From the NCBI GenBank assembly GCA_022704885.1, contig JAKJFO010000055.1, forward strand, positions 1 through 20,939: DNA of 20,939 bases. The letters run 5' to 3'. Numbering within the stretch: position 1 is the first letter of the stretch; each line of letters begins with the position of its first letter. Shown here in pieces: positions 1 through 7,551 of the stretch. The DNA is from Candidatus Rifleibacteriota bacterium. GTDB taxonomy: Bacteria; Riflebacteria; Ozemobacteria; Ozemobacterales; Ozemobacteraceae. The notes below the pieces were generated by a model, which had not been told where the DNA came from, ran no database searches, and saw nothing but the letters and a program-made list of their open reading frames with translations. Made by a program: the position numbers and the translations under genes.

Positions 1-136
1 CTTCAGCCGGAATAACGCCTTCTGCACGATAAACCTCTGAGAAAAACCCACCCTCCGGGTGTGGAATCAGACCGAAGTTTCTTACCCATTCGCCGGCCTG
101 CTTCGATAAACCAGTTCCTACCTGTTGATCAAACAT
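1..136 (-). CDS. cupin_5 / DUF985 family protein, N-terminal 45 codons (3' end outside window)
   Basis: Read leftwards from ATG 136-134, the frame is open to the window edge. It begins MFDQQVGTGL and continues through Glu-Trp-Val-Arg to HPEGGFFSEVYRAEG at residues 26-40. That HPEGG(F/Y)(F/Y)xExYR block is the N-terminal hallmark of the cupin_5/DUF985 family, small beta-barrel sugar- or metabolite-binding-like proteins related to yeast YML079w, whose substrate is generally unknown. A GAGG Shine-Dalgarno sits six bases before the ATG, which fixes the start. The gene is divergent from the BMC-domain operon, with about 250 bp between the two starts. Only the first third of a typical protein of this family (about 150 residues) is present. 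The family call rests on the motif alone, but that motif is distinctive. Confidence 0.78.
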   Translation of the reverse strand, partial: MFDQQVGTGLSKQAGEWVRNFGLIPHPEGGFFSEVYRAEGVIPAE

Positions 137-164
137 ACTTAACCTCGCGCACATCTTACTACTT

Positions 165-229
165 ATGCCGATTGGTTGATAATGGCAACTCAATCCAGAA
201 CTTTGCAACACGTCAGCCAATATCGGCAT
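165..229. promoter_or_regulatory. Imperfect inverted repeat in the divergent intergenic region
   Basis: ATGCCGATTGG (165-175) reappears in inverted orientation as CCAATATCGGCAT (217-229), differing by a 2-base insertion. The pair lies between the divergent cupin and BMC genes. The left arm lies just upstream of the cupin start, near a weak minus-strand promoter-like pair (TTGCCA, 17 bases, TAAGTA). It could be an operator for a regulator controlling both genes, or chance. The rest of 137-347 shows no convincing coding capacity. Confidence 0.25.
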
Positions 230-347
230 TGCATCAATCTTGCTTAACTTTCAGATTATTTTCATCAGCTGCTCAATATTTTAAAGCTCATTGTCTACAG
301 GTTTTATATCTGCTTGATTACTGTGAGCTGCAGCAGTAGCATGAATG

Positions 348-356
348 TGCTATAAT
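348..356 (+). promoter_or_regulatory. Extended -10 promoter of the BMC/NifU-like operon
   Basis: TGC-TATAAT is a perfect TGnTATAAT extended -10 element. No good -35 is seen at the usual distance, which is normal for extended -10 promoters. Transcription would begin near 363, giving a leader of about 20 bases before the GTG start at 384. The ATG at 345 overlaps this element, so it cannot be the translation start of this transcript. Confidence 0.6.
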
Positions 357-383
357 AACGAAAACCGATGCAGGAGCACTTGT

Positions 384-722
384 GTGAATCGTACAACTCC
401 AGGGGTCAGCCTCAGACTTGTTAAAAGGCCTTCAAAAGGGTTCTGGGCGATACTCGAAAATCGCCGGGTTGCCGGCGGATATTTTGCTGAATACAAAAAC
501 CCGCCCGATGCAGTAGGCCTGATTCAGGGCACAGTCGCAGCCATTCTCGCCGCTTCCGATATTGCGGAAAAAGCTGCCGCCGTGCAGGTCGCCGAGATCC
601 GCGGCGTCTGCCCCACTCACATGACTCTCATCGCCGTATATGGCGATACTTCGGCGGTCGAAGCCGCTCTCCAGGCTGTGCAAAGTCAGCTCTGCGAAAC
701 GGTTTATTCTGACTTAGCCTGA
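384..722 (+). CDS. Permuted BMC-domain (EutS/PduU-like) microcompartment shell protein
   Basis: This is a 112-residue protein. Residues 40-100 (NPPDAVGLIQ through AASDIAEKAAAVQ to VYGDTSAVEAAL) match the bacterial microcompartment fold: a small-residue helix with D-I-A-x-K-A-A, then a hydrophobic strand, then GD(T/V)xAVxxAL. The N-terminal strand region of about 40 residues before the helix resembles the circularly permuted EutS/PduU type, whose hexamers form shell facets with a small beta-barrel over the pore. GTG 384 is chosen because AGGAG (372-376) lies 7 bases upstream and an earlier in-frame ATG lies within the promoter. The next gene starts 17 bases after the stop. No other shell protein, EutN-type vertex protein or core enzyme is in the window, so it may be an orphan shell protein or part of a scattered system. 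The family call is by eye and sequence identity is low. Confidence 0.6.
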   Translation: MNRTTPGVSLRLVKRPSKGFWAILENRRVAGGYFAEYKNPPDAVGLIQGTVAAILAASDIAEKAAAVQVAEIRGVCPTHMTLIAVYGDTSAVEAALQAVQSQLCETVYSDLA

Positions 723-739
723 ACACAGGACTGGTGGCC

Positions 740-1261
740 ATGAAATACAGTGACAAGGTGATACAGCATTTCAACAATCCGCAGAACTGCGGCAAACTCG
801 AAGATTATCACGGTATCAGCCTGATCGGCGACCCTGATTGCGGCGATTTTGTCGAGATGACTGTTTATATCAGCGAAGACAATCAGAAGGTCGAAAAAAT
901 CCGTTACCGCGTCAAGGGTTGCCCGGCAGCCATTGCCACCACCAGCGTTGCATCGGTCATTGCCGAAGGCATGCAGATCGAAGATGCTCTCAAGATTACC
1001 GACAACCAGATCGTCGATGCGCTCGACGGCCTGCCGGAAAACAAGATCCACTGCTCGCTGCTGGCGGTAAGAGCTTTGCAGCTGGCAATTCAGGATGCTA
1101 TTCTCAAGCGTCTCTTCCGCAAAGCCGGCATAGTCTCATCAGATGCCGAGTTCGAACAGCTCAAAAAAGACGGCCGGCTCAACGAATATCTTGGTCTGCA
1201 GCCAGGCTTGGATAACCATGCCTGCGATGGTTCCTGCGAAGTTTCCGGCACAAAATGCTGA
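740..1261 (+). CDS. IscU/NifU-like iron-sulfur cluster scaffold with cysteine-rich C-terminal tail
   Basis: This 173-residue protein starts with the family signature YSDKVIQHFNNPQNCG. IscU/NifU N-domain proteins assemble [2Fe-2S] or [4Fe-4S] clusters on three cysteines and hand them to apoproteins. All ligands are visible: Cys34 and Asp36 in GDPDCGD, Cys61 in KGCPAAIA, and His104-Cys105 in KIHC. After the scaffold domain (about residues 1-122) comes an extra 50-residue tail ending A-C-D-G-S-C-E-V-S-G-T-K-C, with Cys162, Cys166 and Cys173, unlike plain IscU. The C-terminal NifU thioredoxin-like (Nfu) domain is absent. ATG 740 is preferred over GTG 734 because AGGA (727-730) is then 9 bases away rather than 3. 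The gene is 17 bases downstream of the BMC-domain gene and probably co-transcribed with it. No cysteine desulfurase is in the window. Confidence 0.85.
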   Translation: MKYSDKVIQHFNNPQNCGKLEDYHGISLIGDPDCGDFVEMTVYISEDNQKVEKIRYRVKGCPAAIATTSVASVIAEGMQIEDALKITDNQIVDALDGLPENKIHCSLLAVRALQLAIQDAILKRLFRKAGIVSSDAEFEQLKKDGRLNEYLGLQPGLDNHACDGSCEVSGTKC

Positions 1262-1521
1262 AAATAGTTCGGCATGTTTTGCTGCCGGGCATTATGCCGC
1301 TGCTTTTCCTGGTAATTGCCGCCACACCGGTCGACACACTAGGCTGCCGAAATCGCGGCCTTCTAGCTCTGGCGATATCATTCATCAGCGGCATTGCAGC
1401 TCTGGCAACCGTTATAAAAGCACTGATAATCCAAAGAAGCGGCGTTGAATCGGCAATATGGTGGATATTCAGCACTCTAATACTTTCAGTGCCGGTGATC
1501 GCCATGATAGTTCTTGCCTGA
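1255..1521 (+). CDS. Small membrane protein, three predicted TM helices, unknown function
   Basis: This 88-residue, strongly hydrophobic protein has three likely transmembrane segments at about residues 8-25, 34-56 and 66-87, with short polar connectors (CRNRG; IQRSG). The start codon lies inside the last codons of the Fe-S scaffold gene, with the ATG overlapping its stop by 7 bases. No separate Shine-Dalgarno is evident, which suggests translational coupling. It is the last gene of the plus-strand operon and converges on the cyclase operon 22 bases later. No family was recognised. The hydrophobic pattern and coupling argue for a real gene, but its short length leaves some doubt. Confidence 0.55.
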   Translation: MLKIVRHVLLPGIMPLLFLVIAATPVDTLGCRNRGLLALAISFISGIAALATVIKALIIQRSGVESAIWWIFSTLILSVPVIAMIVLA

Positions 1522-1532
1522 TAAACCTTAAA

Positions 1533-1552
1533 CTTCAGCGAAACTAGCGAAG
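1533..1552. terminator. Weak hairpin at the convergent gene ends
   Basis: CTTC-A-GC and GC-GAAG can form a bulged six-pair stem with a 7-base loop, spanning the stop codon of the minus-strand cyclase gene. Read on the minus strand it is followed by a moderately T-rich stretch (TTTAAGGTTTA). It may end the cyclase transcript. It has no T-tract on the plus strand. Confidence 0.3.
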
Positions 1553-4432
1553 ATCTATGAGTTCGTAAATATTGTATTCGCGGGCCTTACCCTTCAATGA
1601 ACATCTTCGCAGGAAATTTACGCGGCCGGCACCCTTGAGCAGCCGCATGGTCGATCCTGAGATGATAATGCCGGTAGTGCTGTCAGCGGCCTCGCTTTTG
1701 AGTCTGGCCGCAAGATTTACCGGATTGCCAATAACGGTGAAATCGAGTTTCCCCTGATAAGAACCGATCTTGCCTGAGATTACCGTTCCTGAGGCGATAC
1801 CGGCGTATAGTCCGGTATAGCCGACGGCCTTGACCGCCGCTGCCAGCTCGACAGCCGCCCGGGCCGCACGCAACGCATGCGAAACCTCATCATCGGCATT
1901 TTCTCTGAATACCAGCATCAGCGTTTGATTGATGATTTTGTCGATACTGCCGCGATTGGCTTTGACTATTCTGTCACCAATGGTCGTGAAGTGATTGAGA
2001 AACTCGACGATCTGCTGCGGCGAAGAACTGTCGGTGATGCCTGCGACATCTTTAACTGCCGCAAAAATCACGGTACATTCTCGATATTCGCCACCAGGAG
2101 CCAGGTTACGGGTTTCGGCAGCTGTCAGATCAGAATAGGCATCTTCCGAAACGTAGTCTTTGAGCATGTTGCGCTGCTGCAGGCCGGTGACCAGACCGGC
2201 GAAACTTTTGTTGAGTTCCTCAAGTTCATCACCGGTAGAAAGCTCAAGTGGCCATGAATCGCCGCCACGCGCTATGTGCTCGGCACAGCCGGCCAGAGCG
2301 ATTACCGGTGCAACAAATATCAGGTCAAGAAGTTTACCGGCAAGAAACAGCAGGAGAAACAGATACAGCAAACTTCCGAGACCGATCAGCAGACTCGAGT
2401 TCATCGCGGAAATTACCTGTCGGGGCCTGGCCATGGCAACTGCGATATGTGGCACGCCCTGGTTGAGCCGCGTGACGACAAGACTCTGGCCGCTACGGTC
2501 TGACAAAGCCATCGTTTCTGTGCGGTTGCGGGCGGCGGACTTTTTCATTGCCGCATCAGCGACAAAACCACTGCCACGCCATACCTGCTGTGAACCTGTT
2601 CTTTCTACCGGAAAGAAGGCATAGCTGATGTGGTAGCTGCCATAGTCTTCCTGATATGATGAAGCTGCAAACTCGCTCCTGGCAAGAAAATTCGCCAGCA
2701 GCGGCGCCGGTTCGAGCCTGGCAAACACCAGACCCAGCACAGCCAGACGATTCTGCACAGATTTGTCGATAACCTTGAAGTTAGCCAGCCAGACCGGGTA
2801 ATCAGACAGATTGAGGTTATAAAACGAACCGTTTGAGATCATCGCTTTTCCGATCAGGGCAACCTTGATTTCATCGCCGAGAACCTTCAAGATGTCCTGT
2901 CGGGTTCGCTCTAATGGCTCGGTTTCAAGCAGCAGGTCAAGAGCGCGCTTGGGAAAAAAGTTTTCAATCGCAGAACTGCTGTCGTTCGTCTCATAGCGCG
3001 AGAGTCTGTCGGCAAATTCTTTGAGCACAATGCCATCGGTTCTCTGTAAAAAAATACGGGACAGAGGAATCCGTTCGCCAATGTCGGCAAAAACGCGCTG
3101 AACAGCTGTGTCATCACGATAATTGCTTTTATCGATACGTTGCAGCGCCATGGCAATCGAACCTTCAACCTCGGCAAAGCTCTGGTCGAGTTCGTTGTTA
3201 AAAAGCGCCAGACGGGCATTTACATGCTGCAGAAGGTTTATCCTGCCCAGAAATTTGTCATATTGCAGATGCAGGTAGAATCCGACGGCGAAAAATAGAA
3301 ACGGAAACAGCGCAGACAGGGCGGTGGTGGCCATGATTCTGCTTTTGAAGCTGCCGGTCAACTCGATACCGAACAAAGCCGATCTCAGACAGTAAAGCCC
3401 TGAAAAGCACAGCAACAAAGCTGCGATAACAACAAAACCACGGCGGACGCCGGCAAGATTGTGCTGCATGCTTGTCAGAGGCAGGTGATATTGCAAAAAC
3501 GGCACGTCACGCCTGGAATTTTCCTTCAGAGCAATGCCGCCGCCGTGCGTTACATGCCTGATGAAACGCTGATCAGCCGGTGCTGTTATCAAAAGTCGAT
3601 CGTGCAGTCGCCTGACGCCACTGTTCATGACTTCTGGAGACAACTCGTTCTTTACCACATCGATTTCGCGGTCAACGATACGGCAAAGCGGAAATTGCCG
3701 CTGCAAAGCGCGCAACATGTATTTTACCGAAAAATCCTGCCCTCTGAGAACTATCAGACAGCCGGCCGGGCCGCTGACAGCATCGCTGAACTCAATATAG
3801 ACAAAATAAAGCTCGCCACCATGCAGAACCGAAAAGTTCTTGACCGCACGATCGGCCTTGAGCGTTACCGGCGCGATGCATCTGAACAATTGCTGCATGG
3901 AAAGAGCGAGTCGACGGCTCTCAGTCATGCGTGAATGACTTTGCTGAATTTCTTCGTCAGGGTTGCGCACCTGGCGATAAAGAAACTGAACCGAACGCTT
4001 CAAAAGCGCCGCCGGTGGCAGAACGACCTCCGAAGTTGCCGCCTGACGGCCAGATACCGAAACAACACGCTGACAATCGCGGTCAAAAAACAGGCTCAAA
4101 ATGCTTTCGCCGCCAATCTGTCTGTCGATACGCTGCTTCAGCTCAGCCAGATCGGTCTGGCTGAGACTTGCGGCCGACATTTTTCCTATTGCCGGCATGC
4201 GGGCAGTCAGAAAGTTTTCGACAACCATAGCATCTCTGAACAGCTCCAGCTGATTGTAAGCTTCGGCCAGCTTCCCGGCCTCTGCATAACCGGCATATTC
4301 ATCAAGAAAATTATGCAGCGCCCATACCGACATCACTATCGGCAAAACCACCAGCAGCAGCCAGGCCAGCATGATCCGACCTGCCGGAATCGCGACTTTT
4401 TCTCTGATCAGGGCTGTAGTGGTATCAGACAT
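1544..4432 (-). CDS. Double-sensor membrane protein with class III cyclase domain lacking both metal aspartates (C2-like subunit B)
   Basis: This is a 962-residue protein. TM 1 is at about residues 19-40, sensor region 1 at 45-328, a TM pair at 331-352 and 366-387, sensor region 2 at 390-675, and a TM at 680-712. A HAMP-like linker reaches about 760, and the class III nucleotide cyclase domain spans 783-962. Such cyclases make cAMP or cGMP at a dimer interface. Here the two metal-binding Asp positions are Ala792 (VIFAAVKD) and Gln836 (DKIINQT), so this chain cannot bind the catalytic metals. The transition-state pair is intact: Asn906 and Arg910 in NPVNLAARL. So are the ATP-selecting residues, Lys832 and Thr899 (DFTVIG). 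This is the residue set of a C2-type half. ATG 4432 has GGAG 9 bases upstream and overlaps the stop of the partner gene by 8 bases. The longer in-frame start at 4471 lies deeper in the partner gene and lacks this support. Confidence 0.93.
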   Translation of the reverse strand: MSDTTTALIREKVAIPAGRIMLAWLLLVVLPIVMSVWALHNFLDEYAGYAEAGKLAEAYNQLELFRDAMVVENFLTARMPAIGKMSAASLSQTDLAELKQRIDRQIGGESILSLFFDRDCQRVVSVSGRQAATSEVVLPPAALLKRSVQFLYRQVRNPDEEIQQSHSRMTESRRLALSMQQLFRCIAPVTLKADRAVKNFSVLHGGELYFVYIEFSDAVSGPAGCLIVLRGQDFSVKYMLRALQRQFPLCRIVDREIDVVKNELSPEVMNSGVRRLHDRLLITAPADQRFIRHVTHGGGIALKENSRRDVPFLQYHLPLTSMQHNLAGVRRGFVVIAALLLCFSGLYCLRSALFGIELTGSFKSRIMATTALSALFPFLFFAVGFYLHLQYDKFLGRINLLQHVNARLALFNNELDQSFAEVEGSIAMALQRIDKSNYRDDTAVQRVFADIGERIPLSRIFLQRTDGIVLKEFADRLSRYETNDSSSAIENFFPKRALDLLLETEPLERTRQDILKVLGDEIKVALIGKAMISNGSFYNLNLSDYPVWLANFKVIDKSVQNRLAVLGLVFARLEPAPLLANFLARSEFAASSYQEDYGSYHISYAFFPVERTGSQQVWRGSGFVADAAMKKSAARNRTETMALSDRSGQSLVVTRLNQGVPHIAVAMARPRQVISAMNSSLLIGLGSLLYLFLLLFLAGKLLDLIFVAPVIALAGCAEHIARGGDSWPLELSTGDELEELNKSFAGLVTGLQQRNMLKDYVSEDAYSDLTAAETRNLAPGGEYRECTVIFAAVKDVAGITDSSSPQQIVEFLNHFTTIGDRIVKANRGSIDKIINQTLMLVFRENADDEVSHALRAARAAVELAAAVKAVGYTGLYAGIASGTVISGKIGSYQGKLDFTVIGNPVNLAARLKSEAADSTTGIIISGSTMRLLKGAGRVNFLRRCSLKGKAREYNIYELIDLR

Positions 4433-7361
4433 CGCGCAACTCCACGGCAGCTGAATTGAAATTACGCACAAGCATCGGTTGCCCGGCCTCCTGGCTTGCG
4501 TAAATGCTTATCAGAATTCGGCTTTCAGTATTGACCGTCTGGGCTTCGAGGGCGGCTGCCTGCTCGATAACCCTGCCGATAACCGTAAAATCCTTGCGAC
4601 CGGTTTCGCTGCCGATACTGCCAGACACGACCAGGCCACAATCTATGCCAACGCCATTTTCGATAGTGAACAGACCCTGCTCACGACGCGCGGCATTCAA
4701 ACCGGCGAGATTGCGTCGCATCTGCATGGCTGCCCGACAGGCGCGCAAAACATAGTTGTCAAAAGCCGGATCCTCATAAAAGACGGCCTGCACCGCATCA
4801 CCTATGTATTTGTCGATAACGCCGCCATGAGCTGTGATAGCTTCTTCCATGCTGGTAAAATATGAATTGAGCATATCGACGACTTCTGCCGGAGAATATT
4901 TTTCGCCGATCGCCGTGAAGCTTCTGATGTCAGAAGCAAGCACCGCAACTCTTGCCATTCTGGTTTCTCCGGCGACGCTACCTGTCGTCGCGAACTTTTC
5001 GATCAGATCTCCAGAAACGTAGCGCTTCATCATTTCCCTTTGTTTAAGCGCTATCGACATTTCATTGAAGGCCGTAGTCACCTTGGTGAACTCATCTTCA
5101 GAAAATCCGGCAAGCATGACACCGTAATTTTCATGGCTCAGTGCCTTTACACCTTTATTGATGATCCTGACGGGACCATTGATGAACTCGACAATAACTG
5201 AGGTCACAAAATACAAAAGCAGTATGGCATAGCCGGCAAGAACCGGAAACAGCATCTTTATGGCGAGATCGGAAAACGCCAGTCGCACGCCGTCGCTTTT
5301 GCCGATAGCGGCAATGACCGCGCTCCGGCCGTCTTCGTAGCGCCAGGCCCTGACTTCGAGTTCACCATTGTGTTTGATGACGCCCTGTCCCTGATCACGC
5401 AGCGACATAGCCCGTTCAAAACTGAAATCCATGGCGGGCGACAGCAGGCTGTCGGCAGGCCAGGCAAAAGCCAGAAGATCTGCGACCTTACGCAGGCGAA
5501 CCCCGACCCTGACTTCGCCATAAAGCCCACGACGAACGAACCAGCCCGGGCTTTTTTCGGCCAGACGGCTCAGATAACGGTTGACGTGCTCACCCAGACC
5601 CGAGACACGGTGATACATGAGCCGATAACGACCACTGCCGCTCTTTACTGCCAGCAGGTTCGCCATGCTGGTATCGGCTGAATGAGTGAGTTCGCGCTGG
5701 AGCGTACCCTCGTGAACGATGCAGGCTTCTTCAAGAGCCGGGGTCAGATAGTTCTCGAGCAGACCAAGGGTCATAGTTCGCGACAAATCTGATCTGGTGC
5801 CACTCTTGAACAGTCCAAGACTGTCCATATATTTGTCGAGCAAGCTTTGCACCAGCCGATTCGCCGGCGACGGCAAGCGAAAGCCGCTATACTGGTTCAA
5901 CACACCATTGTCGTGACACTCAGAAATAGAGTTTGTCCAGGTCAAGAACCAGTCGAGGTTGTCACCTGGGCGTGCAAGGCTTGCGAATAACTCATTATCG
6001 TTGACCGTGTCAGCTTCGAGACGTCGCTTTACTTCGATACCGGCACCCATCTTCCGCAGCTGATTTTCCTCATCAAAAAGGGCCATCTGATGCACATTGT
6101 TCTGAGTGAATTGAACCAGATGATTCTCGATGACGCGGCCTGAAGACTGTAACGCCAGAAATGTCAGAGCGCCAACCCCGAGAACCGGCAGAATCACGAT
6201 CAAGCCCAGAATCATAGCAAGTTTGCGTCTGGCCGAAAAGCGAAGCTGCCGGCCAAACAGCCACAAATAGAAGGCGGTAGCACAATAGGCCAACAGAAGC
6301 AATGCACCGGACAGCCGGAACCAGCGGAGTTGAGCTTCCAGTCGTCTGATTGAAGAATGATGACGCCCTGAAATTTTAATGGCAAAACCGGCAGCTTTTC
6401 GGCTTGTATTCGGGAAAAATAGCTCGTCAGATAACTGCAGCTGGTTCCAGAACTCGGAAGGCGCCCTGATATGGTAATCGGCCCCATCATCGGTAACCAC
6501 GAAAACGGGCTGATTCTCAGGCCTTGCAACCAGAGCGATTGTGCAATTCGAGCCTTCGACGTGTAAGGCACTTTTCAGCAGTTCAGAAGGTTTGACAGCC
6601 TTCTGAGGCACGATAACGGTGTAGGCGCCATGCAGATTGACCGAACTGATACAGCAATACGAATACCGATAAATCGACTGCTGCGAAAAATAATCCGTGT
6701 AAAATTCATCTACCCTGTCGTGAACGCCGAGCATTTCATTAAACCGGGTCAGATAAGTGAATAGCGAAATCCTTTTGTCAATTGCAAAGGCTTTCTGAAT
6801 ATTTGCCGGCAGATCGTAGGTCCGCTTCCAGAGCTTGATATGGCGCTTCTGATAGAGTTCGGTCGCCGTCAGAAAATTTGTGAACGAAAGCGACAATGCC
6901 AGGGCATCTGGCTCCTTACATTGCTTTTGCAGCTCTTCCGAGTGCCAGTAGTGGTATTTTTCGAACTCCGGCGAATCGACATGAACCAGTATTGCGTCCA
7001 GATTGTGACGACGCAGAGACTGCAATATTTTTGCCGGCAGCGAGGCATCGAATATAGCACTGCCAAAATCCTTGTCAGGCAGCATCATCATGAGACCCGT
7101 TGTAACCTCTGGCATAAGCCCGCGGTGAACCTCGCGAAGCACTTTTTCGACATAGTTTTCGGGCTTCAGAGCGAGTCTGACCTTCTCACCGGTCTGCAGC
7201 AGTTCTTCGCGCAGCAGACTCAGCGAAGACTCCCGCGTTCTCTCGATGGCTGTGGTCATGATATTGTTGAAAAACCACAACGGCACCAGAAGAACAATAA
7301 AACCGGTTAAAATCAGCAACAACCGGTCAGTCCGCCCGATGCTTTTCGATTCTTGCGTCAT
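4425..7361 (-). CDS. Double-sensor membrane protein with class III cyclase domain keeping metal aspartates but lacking transition-state Asn/Arg (C1-like subunit A)
   Basis: This 978-residue protein has the same layout as its downstream partner: TM at about 13-34, sensor region 1 at 40-345, a TM pair at 349-370 and 381-404, sensor region 2 at 405-695, a TM at 700-727, a HAMP segment at 728-780, and the cyclase domain at 800-978. Both metal aspartates are present, Asp811 (LASDIRSFT) and Asp855 (DKYIGDAV), with Lys851 and Thr926. The catalytic Asn is Glu933 and the Arg is Ala937 (RVIEQAAALEA). A homodimer would therefore lack transition-state stabilisation. It looks like the C1-type half of a heterodimeric cyclase whose C2-type half is the next gene. 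An in-frame stop lies 16 codons upstream of ATG 7361 with no other plausible start between. The Shine-Dalgarno is weak (GGGTGG, 10 bases away). It is the first gene of a two-gene operon. Confidence 0.93.
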   Translation of the reverse strand: MTQESKSIGRTDRLLLILTGFIVLLVPLWFFNNIMTTAIERTRESSLSLLREELLQTGEKVRLALKPENYVEKVLREVHRGLMPEVTTGLMMMLPDKDFGSAIFDASLPAKILQSLRRHNLDAILVHVDSPEFEKYHYWHSEELQKQCKEPDALALSLSFTNFLTATELYQKRHIKLWKRTYDLPANIQKAFAIDKRISLFTYLTRFNEMLGVHDRVDEFYTDYFSQQSIYRYSYCCISSVNLHGAYTVIVPQKAVKPSELLKSALHVEGSNCTIALVARPENQPVFVVTDDGADYHIRAPSEFWNQLQLSDELFFPNTSRKAAGFAIKISGRHHSSIRRLEAQLRWFRLSGALLLLAYCATAFYLWLFGRQLRFSARRKLAMILGLIVILPVLGVGALTFLALQSSGRVIENHLVQFTQNNVHQMALFDEENQLRKMGAGIEVKRRLEADTVNDNELFASLARPGDNLDWFLTWTNSISECHDNGVLNQYSGFRLPSPANRLVQSLLDKYMDSLGLFKSGTRSDLSRTMTLGLLENYLTPALEEACIVHEGTLQRELTHSADTSMANLLAVKSGSGRYRLMYHRVSGLGEHVNRYLSRLAEKSPGWFVRRGLYGEVRVGVRLRKVADLLAFAWPADSLLSPAMDFSFERAMSLRDQGQGVIKHNGELEVRAWRYEDGRSAVIAAIGKSDGVRLAFSDLAIKMLFPVLAGYAILLLYFVTSVIVEFINGPVRIINKGVKALSHENYGVMLAGFSEDEFTKVTTAFNEMSIALKQREMMKRYVSGDLIEKFATTGSVAGETRMARVAVLASDIRSFTAIGEKYSPAEVVDMLNSYFTSMEEAITAHGGVIDKYIGDAVQAVFYEDPAFDNYVLRACRAAMQMRRNLAGLNAARREQGLFTIENGVGIDCGLVVSGSIGSETGRKDFTVIGRVIEQAAALEAQTVNTESRILISIYASQEAGQPMLVRNFNSAAVELRDV

Positions 7362-7425
7362 TTTCTGTCTGCCACCCGCAACTGTGCTTATCTGTATAAT
7401 GCCTGTTTCTCAGCGATTCTATCAC
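7327..7425 (-). other. Possible short leader ORF ahead of the cyclase operon
   Basis: On the minus strand, AAGGAGGGG is followed by closely spaced GTG codons. The second one (7425-7423) opens a 32-codon frame that overlaps the start of the cyclase A gene. The first one (7429-7427) gives a 13-codon frame. The strong Shine-Dalgarno is the only evidence for either. It could set up translational control of the weakly primed cyclase gene, or be chance. Confidence 0.15.
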
Positions 7426-7480
7426 TCACCCCTCCTTTCACACAAACACAATAAAGCAGCAAACAGCAACAGATTGAGTA

Positions 7481-7509
7481 TTGACAAGTTGCACGCGTGG
7501 CAATATAAT
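7481..7509 (+). promoter_or_regulatory. Perfect consensus sigma70 promoter
   Basis: TTGACA (7481-7486), a 17-base spacer and TATAAT (7504-7509) match the housekeeping consensus at every position, predicting very strong transcription from about 7516. It drives the 18-codon ORF and terminator just downstream, and any readthrough would reach the ABC exporter genes. It points away from the cyclase operon. Confidence 0.88.
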
Positions 7510-7551
7510 TCAGGCATTAAATTTGAATTTGACGAACAGGAGGCAGAAAAC

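Noticed and set aside
61..339. Plus-strand 92-codon frame starting with GTG
   Set aside because: It has no ribosome site, its composition is not protein-like, and its first part is antisense to the well-supported cupin_5 start.
345..383. Upstream ATG extension of the BMC-domain gene
   Set aside because: The ATG overlaps the extended -10 element, and the GTG at 384 has a properly spaced AGGAG.
1544..4432. Cyclase B as a decaying pseudogene
   Set aside because: The 962-codon frame is intact. The catalytic residues it keeps are exactly those missing from its partner, and the ribosome site and overlap are preserved.
4433..4471. Upstream start extension of cyclase B
   Set aside because: The extra 13 residues lie inside the partner gene and lack a ribosome site. 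ATG 4432 has GGAG 9 bases upstream and an operon-type overlap.
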